NCBI GenBank assembly: GCA_947383275.1
Contig: CANDCW010000002.1
Location: 22,060 to 86,059 of the forward strand
DNA length: 64,000 bases
Direction of reading: 5' to 3'
From: an uncultured Bacillota bacterium
GTDB taxonomy: Bacteria > Bacillota > Clostridia > Oscillospirales > Oscillospiraceae
The position numbers were made by a program, and so were the translations under genes. The notes under the pieces are model-generated. The model was not told the origin of the DNA, ran no database searches, and saw nothing but the letters and a program-made list of their open reading frames with translations. Below, piece by piece: positions 57,648 through 64,000 of this stretch. Each line of letters opens with the position of its first letter. Positions within the stretch are counted from its first letter, which is position 1.

Positions 57648-59204
57648 CTAAAAATTCCAGTGTATTTCAACTGGAGGGTCTTTGACTCCAGCGATTCGTT
57701 TACCCACAGTTATGTAGTCGATAAGTGCTTCTACCATTTCCCGTGTCAGGTGTTCCAAGTTGGTATATTGGTCAATTAACGCTTTTCGATTGTCCCCGTC
57801 CTCTATTCTGGCGTCAAGTTCGAAAAGCTGATGTTGTCCATCCTTGACAACACGCTCCAATCGTTCTTTTTCCGCAGAAAAATCCTTGCTCATTTCGACA
57901 AAATCCTGTTCAGAAATGATCCTCTTTACTTTATCCAAGTATAACTCTCGGATTCCTTTGGAATACTCCTCAATTCGTTTCTCATAAGCGGTAAGATCAT
58001 CCTGAATACGCTTCTTCTGTGCTTGCAGACTGTCACAAAATTGAATGTTCCGCTCCAGTTCGTCTTTGTCAAGATATTCTTCGGAAAGGCGGTTTAATTC
58101 GTCAATCACGATTCGCTCTAATTTATCCACTGAAATAAAGGAGCCAATACAGGCGTCCTTTGCCACATGGCGGTTAGAACATTGGAGGTAGTGCCGCCCC
58201 CGATTTTTGGAGGAACGCATGGTGTATCCGCAGTTGGCACAGCGAACCTTCCGGGCGAATAGACCAACAGTCCCAACATCAAAGGGTTTTGCGCGCTGGG
58301 CTATAATGATCTGTACCCGATTCCAAAGATCCTGGTCGATGATGGCTTCGTGGGTACCTTCCACACGATACCATTCACTTTTGGGCCGGGGCTTATTCTG
58401 CTTGGTCTTATAAGAGACGCTGCCGTATTTGCCTTGTACCATGTTGCCAATGTAAATCTCATTTTCCAGCATATCGGAAATAGCAAAGTATTTCCATAGC
58501 GTACTGTTTTTTCGCTTGGGCTGCTGATACCGCAAACCGTGAAGACGCTTATATTCAGTGGGATTTGGAATCCCCCGATCATTAAGCATTCGGGCGATGG
58601 CTGTCTTGCCGTAGCCTTGTGAAAAGAGGGTGAATACCTCCCGAACCACGGCGGCGGCCTCTTCGTCAATAACCAGATGACCTTTTTGGTCTGGGTCTTT
58701 CTTATAGCCGTATAAGGCAAAGGCTCCGATATGTAAGCCTTCCTGACGACGGTTGGTGAGGACGCTGCGAATATTCTCCGACATATCTTCCAGATACCAT
58801 TCGTTCACCAAACCATTGATTTGCCTGGACTTCTTGTTGCCCTTGTTGGCGGTATCGGCATTATCCACGATACTGACAAATCGGATGCCCCAGACAGGGA
58901 AAAGGCCATGAATGTATTTTTCGACCAGTTCCAGTTCACGGGTAAAGCGGGATTGGGTCTTACAGAGGACAATGTCAAACTTGTGGTGCTCGGCATCTTG
59001 CAAAAGCCGGATAAATTCCGGGCGGTTTCGGTCAGAGCCTGTGTAATCATCATCACTATAAACGTTAAATACTTCCCACCCTTGTTCAAGGGAATATTTT
59101 AGAAGCATGGATTTTTGGTTCTGAATACTGTTGCTATCGTCCGATTCAGACTGCTTATTTCGATCTTCTTCAGACAGACGGCAGTAAATTGCTACTTTAG
59201 GCAT
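57648..59204 (-). CDS. Large serine recombinase
   Basis: This 518-residue site-specific recombinase has the resolvase fold with catalytic Ser11 (YCRLSEED), the arginine motif CKTQSRFTRELELV, the recombinase domain (ALYGYKKDP, YGKTAIARMLNDRGIPNP), a zinc-ribbon (CANCGYTMRS and later C residues) and a long coiled coil of Glu/Lys repeats before the end. It should integrate and excise the island. AAGGAG precedes the ATG at 59204. A full-length frame without stop suggests it is active. Confidence 0.95.
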   Translation of the reverse strand: MPKVAIYCRLSEEDRNKQSESDDSNSIQNQKSMLLKYSLEQGWEVFNVYSDDDYTGSDRNRPEFIRLLQDAEHHKFDIVLCKTQSRFTRELELVEKYIHGLFPVWGIRFVSIVDNADTANKGNKKSRQINGLVNEWYLEDMSENIRSVLTNRRQEGLHIGAFALYGYKKDPDQKGHLVIDEEAAAVVREVFTLFSQGYGKTAIARMLNDRGIPNPTEYKRLHGLRYQQPKRKNSTLWKYFAISDMLENEIYIGNMVQGKYGSVSYKTKQNKPRPKSEWYRVEGTHEAIIDQDLWNRVQIIIAQRAKPFDVGTVGLFARKVRCANCGYTMRSSKNRGRHYLQCSNRHVAKDACIGSFISVDKLERIVIDELNRLSEEYLDKDELERNIQFCDSLQAQKKRIQDDLTAYEKRIEEYSKGIRELYLDKVKRIISEQDFVEMSKDFSAEKERLERVVKDGQHQLFELDARIEDGDNRKALIDQYTNLEHLTREMVEALIDYITVGKRIAGVKDPPVEIHWNF

Positions 59205-59233
59205 AGCATTAACTCCTTATATAATATAAAGAA

Positions 59234-59267
59234 AGCGGCCCCCTGTATATCATTACAGGGAACCGCT
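59234..59267 (-). terminator. Terminator of the 48-residue ORF
   Basis: A 7-bp stem (59241-59247 with 59254-59260) extended by AGCGG/CCGCT after a short internal loop, followed on the minus strand by a T-rich run. Confidence 0.65.
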
Positions 59268-59273
59268 GTTCCG

Positions 59274-59420
59274 TTATCTTGTCCCAGCCAGGACTTGCTT
59301 ACTGCGTTCAATTTGGTTGATAAGTGAGATCCAAATGTTGGTGTATTTTTCTGGAGTTGGCTGGTTTTCTCCGCCTTTGAAAACGCTTTTACAGACAGAG
59401 GCTACGGCACAGTTTGTCAT
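59274..59420 (-). CDS. 48-residue protein of unknown function in the island
   Basis: This very short gene encodes 48 residues with two early cysteines (TNCAVASVCKS) and a helical end. A strong AAAGGAG site lies 10 bases before the ATG at 59420, and a hairpin terminator follows, which supports real expression. It sits between the recombinase and the Rep-like gene, on their strand, and might be a helper or control peptide. No family recognised. Confidence 0.62.
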   Translation of the reverse strand: MTNCAVASVCKSVFKGGENQPTPEKYTNIWISLINQIERSKQVLAGTR

Positions 59421-59527
59421 AATATTCTGCTCCTTTCAAATTATCATATGCGAAATGTGGCTGTGAATAGACGGAAACGCACAAATTTAAGGGCATATTC
59501 CGAATTACCACAGTAATAATCCATGTT

Positions 59528-60547
59528 TTAACTTCCCGTACTATACGTTTTTTGGTTTGGGTAGAGTGATGGCAGATGTTTGATCCCAGCTCTTGACCGA
59601 ATTGTGGCAGGGTTGATATTAAGGGCCGCTAACTGGCGCAACCGCTTTTTCCAATTTATATGACACCTGATTGTGCAGGGATTCACCATTGATTTGCGGT
59701 TAATCTCCTTCAAAAAATGATATATTTTTTCACGTTTCGGCCTTGAATAAAGGGACTGCTCTATCATTTTTTTTGCGGCAGCTAATGAATAGTAATCTCC
59801 AGGAGGAATCAGGGAGTCAAAGATTGTTGACACAATTTTTCCCCCATACTGAGCCAAATGAACGAGTTGCATTCCCCATGTATCATTTGACAAGTGAAAC
59901 TTGTTGCTCATATGGCAGATACCCATAGAGAGCAAAGCGACTTCCACTCGAAGAATCCGTTGCTTTGAAAACCACTCGAACTGAATATTTCGATTATCAA
60001 GCTGATACAATTTGTCGTATGCTGTTACCTGATACCTGGTGTTAACACGGCGGCACGAATGTTTATCCTGTTCATTGCCAAAATTAACGATCTGCCACTG
60101 ATCGCTTGCTCCCTTTTTCAACAGACGTATGTATTCCGCAACGATATTGCCATTTTCAACGATATGATCTTGGCACAAGTCAATTCTGTAAAGATAGAAC
60201 TGTATATCTAAGAGCGGGGAGCCGTCAAAGAGAACGGAAAGACGATCAGATAGTTCTGCCACATCGGGTTCGTTTGCATGGAAAAGTGCGATTGGATTTG
60301 AACAGCCTAATACTTTTTCAGGAGTAATTCTCAGATGAATATAACCGAACGAATGATTTGTCTTAGATTCCCGCAGATATACTACGATTCCGTTTTGGTT
60401 CCATCCGTTAAAAGTGATTTGATGGGTTTCTTTTTGTCTGTAACAGCAGGCAGGCTGATTGTGGGCCTGAGAAAAAAAGAAGTCCCCACAGGCTTTACAG
60501 TCCTCTGAGGATACTTGGGCGCATAATTCAAATGTGTGAACTAACAC
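59528..60547 (-). CDS. Rep-like replication initiator (rolling-circle type)
   Basis: This 339-residue protein resembles phage and element replication proteins of the gene II/CRI group: FYLYRIDLCQDHIV, TRYQVTAYDKLYQL and RILRVEVALLSMG match in order, and several Cys residues lie near the start (CAQVSSEDCKACGD). It would nick DNA to start rolling-circle replication or transfer. GTG at 60547 is preferred; GGAGG lies 9 bases before it, and the longer frame to 60607 lacks a site. Identification is by pattern, so moderate. Confidence 0.7.
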   Translation of the reverse strand: MLVHTFELCAQVSSEDCKACGDFFFSQAHNQPACCYRQKETHQITFNGWNQNGIVVYLRESKTNHSFGYIHLRITPEKVLGCSNPIALFHANEPDVAELSDRLSVLFDGSPLLDIQFYLYRIDLCQDHIVENGNIVAEYIRLLKKGASDQWQIVNFGNEQDKHSCRRVNTRYQVTAYDKLYQLDNRNIQFEWFSKQRILRVEVALLSMGICHMSNKFHLSNDTWGMQLVHLAQYGGKIVSTIFDSLIPPGDYYSLAAAKKMIEQSLYSRPKREKIYHFLKEINRKSMVNPCTIRCHINWKKRLRQLAALNINPATIRSRAGIKHLPSLYPNQKTYSTGS

Positions 60548-60890
60548 TTTCAAATACCTCCTACAGCGTCTGTTTTTGACGTTTTGATTTTTATAAGGCA
60601 ACGACAAATGGGTAATTGACCTTGCCTTTACAACGACTGTTAGTGAGATATTAAAATAATAAATTGCATACTATGATGTAGTAGTAATCACCATAAATAT
60701 AGGGTAAATAGCATTGAAATAAAGGAAAAATAGACCCCACGGGGGACTATAAATAGATGTTCATGCCTCTGACCAAACGATAGATATTGACAAAAAAAGA
60801 TTTCGTATGTACAATAAGAAAACAAAAAAATTTTTGTGGTTTTGTGGTTTCTATCGTAAGGCTACCAAATAAGTGGAGGTATCATAAAAA
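60548..60890. promoter_or_regulatory. Control region with bracketed promoter and possible replication origin
   Basis: This 343-base gap is AT-rich and has no gene. TTGACA (60787-60792) and TACAAT (60810-60815), 17 bases apart, drive the unknown gene at 60891. Inverted copies CC-NN-ACGATAGA (60773-60784) and TCTATCGT-NN-GG (60850-60861) flank it. A small hairpin around GACCCCACGGGGGAC lies at about 60733-60747. Adjacency to a Rep-like gene makes an origin possible. Confidence 0.6.
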
Positions 60891-62741
60891 ATGGGGAATA
60901 TAACAATACCCGGATTCTTAGCCGAATATGAGCCTTTGCAGAAGTATCTTTATGAAATGGCCGAGGGAGACAGTTGTTTTGTTAGCAAAGAAACATTTGA
61001 TTCCCTCACAGTACCTTTGCGTTGGGCAATTCGAGAGACTGGACTAAAACTTTCCAGAGGGAAAATCGTTTATAAGAATAATCATCCACTATGCAGTTTT
61101 TTGTTTCTGCCAAGGAAAGTTTTTCTTTATCCAACTGAAGATGGAAAGTGCCAGTCGGAATGGATAGATTTGGTCATTGTTGAAGCGGCATATCAAAAGA
61201 AAAGACAGGGGTATTGCGTCGAAGTATATAAAACAATTCCGGAGATTATGAATTATAATTTGTCTGGAAAGTGTTGGGTTATTGGTAATGGCAAAATAGA
61301 AATATTTGATCGCCTTGTAAAAATGTATGGATATGCGTTAATGGAGTATCAGGTTGCGTATTATCCCGATTCGATTTTTACATGGGGTGTGCGGTGCTCA
61401 GGGATTGGAGGGCAGATTTATTACGCAACGTACCTCCATCGGATGAATGGAAGATCAAAAAATACAAATATGGACAAAAATCTTCCTCTTGTCTTGATTC
61501 CTATTGAAAGTGTGTTTTTTTCTGCTACACTTTTTTCTCTATGTAAACCATTATACGCTCATTGTAAATTAAAAAATGTGCATTATGATTTTGCGCTGCA
61601 AATTCTTTTGGATGATGAACTATCAACCCATACTGGACACGTTACTTGGCCCTATTGGGCATTAGATTGCTATGCAGATATGTGGTGTAATTTCCGTGAA
61701 TGGGAAAACCGAAAAGGTACGGCAGAGCATCTAAAAACAGAAAATACCGGAGTGAAATTTCAGCCGCCAATATTAAAGAAATTCCGAAGTAGGTGGACAG
61801 ATATAAGGGCCACAGCAATATGGCAGCACCTAAACTTTCCTCTTATATACTCGGATCACAGGCGTATAGATTATGGAGATGAGATTTTTTCATTTTATGA
61901 GTTCAACGGACAAAATGTCCCGGATTCTCTGTCAAAAAAGCAATTAAAAAGGATTATCTCAACATCAACCTTGCCGATTTTGTTGCCTACAGTTTCGCCT
62001 CCGAAACCTTATAGCCAGCAAGAATGCCTGACTGTTTCATGTGATAAAACCATCATTGGTGCGAAAAAATGGATAGGAGAGTTTTACCGTGTAGCAGAAA
62101 AGGCAATGGCCAGACATGAACTTTTATTGGATTTTTATATGGCAGTTATGCGGAACTTGAATGGCGTGAATATTACCCAAATTAGGAAACCGCTTTTGGC
62201 GGCATACAGAACAGCACTTACCCGTTTGGGAGCTTCTAAAAAGGAACCTTCTATTGAGCAGCAGCATAAGGCTTGTTTACTTGGTTCCATGTATTTTATT
62301 CAAACATATTTGTCCAATGAAGGAGGGGAGTATAGCCGATTTGAAAGTCATATTCATTGTGTAGAACGAATTTTAGGCTGCGAGGCAACCTTAACTGATT
62401 TTGCCAATTTTGTTTTTCTGGCGATGGATAAAGATTCGCCATATCATTCCGCTATACTTAAAATCGAAGAAAAAATTGGAATTTTTTTGGATATAAAAAA
62501 GTATTGGACGATATTTCAATCCTATTGTAAAGAGAAGAATATTAAACTTTTATGCACTGAACTTCAGTTCCGTAAGTGGGAGTTGATTTCAGGGAACTAC
62601 CTAAAGCCACAGTATGAGGTAGCTGATCCAAATAAATATCTCAGATATGATTACCGTAAAGTGGTGGATGGAAAAAAGAGAATCGTCTTGAATGTTGATT
62701 GGAAAATACTAAAGAAGGCCCAAAAGGACAACTCATTTTGA
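60891..62741 (+). CDS. 616-residue protein of unknown function
   Basis: I do not recognise this protein. It has no membrane segment and no Walker, HTH or zinc motif I can name. The N-terminal third is rich in Tyr, Trp and Cys (CWVIGNGKIEIF, YYPDSIFTWGVRC), with a short basic linker near residue 300 (KKFRSRWTDIR). The C-terminal third is helical (ARHELLLDFYMAVMRNLNG, LGSMYFIQTYLSNEG) and ends with a beta-rich basic tail (LRYDYRKVVDGKKRIVLNVDW). AGTGGAGG lies well before the ATG, and the promoter is strong. Its AT-rich composition and place beside a Rep-like gene suggest a replication or maintenance role; this is inference. Confidence 0.78.
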   Translation: MGNITIPGFLAEYEPLQKYLYEMAEGDSCFVSKETFDSLTVPLRWAIRETGLKLSRGKIVYKNNHPLCSFLFLPRKVFLYPTEDGKCQSEWIDLVIVEAAYQKKRQGYCVEVYKTIPEIMNYNLSGKCWVIGNGKIEIFDRLVKMYGYALMEYQVAYYPDSIFTWGVRCSGIGGQIYYATYLHRMNGRSKNTNMDKNLPLVLIPIESVFFSATLFSLCKPLYAHCKLKNVHYDFALQILLDDELSTHTGHVTWPYWALDCYADMWCNFREWENRKGTAEHLKTENTGVKFQPPILKKFRSRWTDIRATAIWQHLNFPLIYSDHRRIDYGDEIFSFYEFNGQNVPDSLSKKQLKRIISTSTLPILLPTVSPPKPYSQQECLTVSCDKTIIGAKKWIGEFYRVAEKAMARHELLLDFYMAVMRNLNGVNITQIRKPLLAAYRTALTRLGASKKEPSIEQQHKACLLGSMYFIQTYLSNEGGEYSRFESHIHCVERILGCEATLTDFANFVFLAMDKDSPYHSAILKIEEKIGIFLDIKKYWTIFQSYCKEKNIKLLCTELQFRKWELISGNYLKPQYEVADPNKYLRYDYRKVVDGKKRIVLNVDWKILKKAQKDNSF

Positions 62742-62945
62742 AAAATTCAAAATATCCTCTCTACGCACTCTCCATAATTTTCCGATTCGGAATGCCGGAA
62801 GCTCCCCGGAGTTGACCAGCCGATAAAAAGTGTTGCGGCCTATGGCGAGAAACGCCATTACCTCCTGCGGGGTCATATATTCATTTGGAGGAAGACTTCC
62901 TTCGTCATTATCCTGAACAGGGTATCCAAATTCATCATAGTACAT
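62733..62945 (-). CDS. Excisionase-like helix-turn-helix protein
   Basis: This 70-residue protein has a winged-helix DNA-binding domain of the excisionase/MerR type: MTPQEVMAFLAIGRNTFYRL, then ELPAFRIGKLWRVRREDI. An acidic 23-residue stretch precedes it. It may control excision of the island. It converges with the unknown 616-residue gene, overlapping its end by nine bases. No tyrosine integrase is adjacent. Confidence 0.85.
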   Translation of the reverse strand: MYYDEFGYPVQDNDEGSLPPNEYMTPQEVMAFLAIGRNTFYRLVNSGELPAFRIGKLWRVRREDILNFSK

Positions 62946-63036
62946 TTACGCACCTGCTTTCTCAAAATTTGGCTTTGTGCCTTATTCAATTGTTTGGTGT
63001 TATTTTATCCCTCGACACCCATATATTATTTGCATG

Positions 63037-63088
63037 AAAAAGTGCAGAAGCCCATAATTCTCGGCGATTATGGGCTTTTGCACTTTTT
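63037..63088. terminator. Strong bidirectional terminator, 21-bp stem
   Basis: Arms 63037-63057 and 63068-63088 pair with one G-U around a 10-base loop, flanked by A5 and T5 runs. It marks the point where the composition changes from AT-rich to GC-rich. Confidence 0.9.
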
Positions 63089-63151
63089 GATTTCCTATCA
63101 AGCTGAATGCGCTTTATCGGCTCTTATTGAGTTTAGATAGGGGAAATTTTT

Positions 63152-63253
63152 ATGAAATGGGGAATAAAAATGTTGAGACTGTTGTTGGAATTTGTGCGAA
63201 CGTTGCTGACACAGATGGTTGCACTGGTATTGCATCATGCGGCTGTTATGTAG
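63152..63253 (+). CDS. 33-residue hydrophobic peptide (tentative)
   Basis: A 33-residue frame, basic at the start (MKWGIKM), then Leu/Val-rich with two His near the end. AGGGGAAA lies 6 bases before the ATG. It could be a small membrane peptide. No family recognised. Confidence 0.4.
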   Translation: MKWGIKMLRLLLEFVRTLLTQMVALVLHHAAVM

Positions 63254-63307
63254 CGTTATAGTTGGTTTAGAAAGGGGGGATTAGCCATCAAAAATTGGGA
63301 GCAGAAT

Positions 63308-63400
63308 ATGAAGGATTTCCTTGGTATCATACTAGCCGCAGCAGCGGCCGCCCTGTGTATAGCGATTGATGTGATTCTAAAAGAGGATGATTTGCAGTGA
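63308..63400 (+). CDS. 30-residue membrane peptide (tentative)
   Basis: This short frame codes for 30 residues with one hydrophobic helix (FLGIILAAAAAALCIAIDV) and an acidic end. ATG at 63308 follows GGGAG. Its stop overlaps the GTG start of the next gene by two bases, which supports translation coupling. Starts other than ATG cannot be excluded. Confidence 0.5.
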   Translation: MKDFLGIILAAAAAALCIAIDVILKEDDLQ

Positions 63401-63579
63401 ATGAAAATGTTCAGGCCAATCAGAAAGGTCACAAGGAATCCTACACCTATTGTATTCGGTGCGGCAAGCCTCTGCGCAGCAGCGAAGCCTACTATTCCAA
63501 GTATGATCCAGATTGCGAAGAATCTATGTGCCGCAAATGCTATGAACGCTACGAAAAATTGAATGAAAGTGAGGACTAA
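63397..63579 (+). CDS. 60-residue zinc-ribbon-like protein of the mobile region
   Basis: This 60-residue protein has two Cys pairs, CIRCG and CRKC, about 30 residues apart, as in a zinc ribbon. It is soluble and highly charged. GTG at 63397 overlaps the preceding stop. Similar short zinc proteins sit beside DUF932 genes in mobile elements of Clostridia. Function unknown. Confidence 0.7.
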   Translation: MNENVQANQKGHKESYTYCIRCGKPLRSSEAYYSKYDPDCEESMCRKCYERYEKLNESED

Positions 63580-63582
63580 AAA

Positions 63583-64000
63583 ATGCCCGCAAACGTTGAA
63601 ACCATGTTCTATGTCCGAGAAAAGCCCTGGCATGGCTTGGGTACCCAAGTCATGGAGGCCCCGACCTCCGCTGACGCTCTGATTTATGCCGGCCTTGATT
63701 GGGAGGTCGTTCAGAAGGACGTTTACACCGGGGACGGCTCCCTGATCGCTGGCTACAAGGCCAATCTCCGTAGCACCGACGACGCCCCCTTGGGTATTGT
63801 CTCTGACCGCTACAAGGTGGTGCAGAACGAGGACGCTTTCCAGTTTACCGATGACCTGCTGGGGGCTGGCGTGACCTATGAGACTGCCGGGGCCTTGCAG
63901 GGTGGCCGCAAGGTCTGGATGCTGGCCCGTATGCCCCACCGCTATATCATCGCCGGGGACGAGATCGCCCCTTATCTGGTGGTGATGAACTCCCACGATG
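63583..64000 (+). CDS. DUF932 family protein (3' end outside window)
   Basis: The first 139 residues of a phage/plasmid-like DUF932 protein are visible: METMFYVREKPWHGLG-type start (here NVETMFYVREKPWHGLG), then LDWEVVQKD, GIVSDRYKVVQN and GRKVWMLARMP. The gene runs off the end of the window. It is GC-rich and codon use is like the host's. Such proteins are common in plasmids and ICEs of Firmicutes; the function is unknown. Confidence 0.85.
   Translation, partial: MPANVETMFYVREKPWHGLGTQVMEAPTSADALIYAGLDWEVVQKDVYTGDGSLIAGYKANLRSTDDAPLGIVSDRYKVVQNEDAFQFTDDLLGAGVTYETAGALQGGRKVWMLARMPHRYIIAGDEIAPYLVVMNSHD

Larger units (their letters stand above)
54330..64000. mobile_element. AT-rich integrated element (right end outside window)
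   Basis: From about 54.33 kb the composition turns visibly AT-rich until near 63 kb and the genes change to mobile-element types: large serine recombinase, Rep-like initiator, excisionase-like protein, then small ORFs, a zinc-ribbon protein and DUF932. The left junction is inside the cotJC remnant (54.31-54.35 kb). The GC rise after 63.1 kb may mean two nested elements. No relaxase, T4SS gene or attachment repeat could be identified in the window, so conjugative ability is undecided. Confidence 0.65.

Noticed and set aside
60733..60750. Nick site of the Rep-like protein
   Set aside because: There is a short hairpin with C4/G4 arms, but no match to a known double-strand origin was recognised, so it is reported only as part of a possible origin region.
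1..64000. CRISPR arrays, tRNA and rRNA genes
   Set aside because: No series of equal-length repeats with spacers, no cloverleaf with a T-loop GTTCRA pattern and no rRNA segments were noticed on either strand. Faint or unusual copies cannot be excluded by eye.

Overview
The window looks like the chromosome of a GC-rich, spore-forming, anaerobic member of the Clostridia, most like the Oscillospiraceae (Flavonifractor/Lawsonibacter/Intestinimonas type). This is inferred from gene content, not from a database search: an AddAB exonuclease, a YlmC/YmxH sporulation-type PRC-barrel protein, a remnant of the spore catalase cotJC, a flavodiiron-rubredoxin oxygen-detoxifying enzyme, pyrophosphate-type phosphofructokinase, a split transketolase, DUF4364 and DUF3784 proteins, and low-GC-Gram-positive ribosome binding sites and promoters. 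No rRNA, tRNA or CRISPR array was found.

Layout. 1-7.5 kb: addB (5' end outside), an alpha/beta hydrolase, a pyridoxal-kinase-like gene and addA. 7.5-13 kb: YmxH, a processive glycosyltransferase, flavodiiron protein, trmD, DegV and an HD hydrolase. 13-19.5 kb: a LytTR regulator with its DUF3021 membrane partner, a heterodimeric ABC exporter with its MarR regulator, and a Crp/Fnr regulator. 19.6-22.4 kb: leuCDB. 22.5-28 kb: an MBOAT/DHHW polysaccharide acylation pair, purB and an AI-2E-type permease. 28-37.7 kb: a flavin-type oxidase and DUF4364 protein, a Cys-rich probable coat protein, cardiolipin synthase, a phosphoesterase, a three-gene cluster of unknown function, tagO-wecB and trpS. 37.7-49.4 kb: a large membrane protein, gltX, a LysR-controlled carbon operon (split transketolase, broken epimerase, Asp/Glu racemase, epimerase), PPi-phosphofructokinase, a tiny gene between direct repeats, and class II aldolase. 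49.5-54 kb: an XRE regulator, amidase, radical SAM protein and LTA-synthase-like enzyme.

At about 54.3 kb a cotJC gene on the minus strand is cut off. From there to about 63 kb the DNA is visibly AT-rich and carries mobile-element genes: a membrane/TPR protein, a DUF4143 ATPase, a large serine recombinase, a Rep-like initiator, a 616-residue unknown protein and an excisionase-like protein. Beyond 63.1 kb the sequence becomes GC-rich again but is still mobile-element-like (small ORFs, a zinc-ribbon protein, a DUF932 protein cut by the window end).

The regulatory sequence is informative. Good promoters bracketed by inverted or direct repeats precede the MarR, LytTR and LysR systems and two genes of the island. 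The best candidates for something undescribed are the island with its 616-residue unknown protein and bracketed promoters, the tiny 48.15-kb gene flanked by near-identical 18-bp repeats, and the internally deleted epimerase in the transketolase operon.
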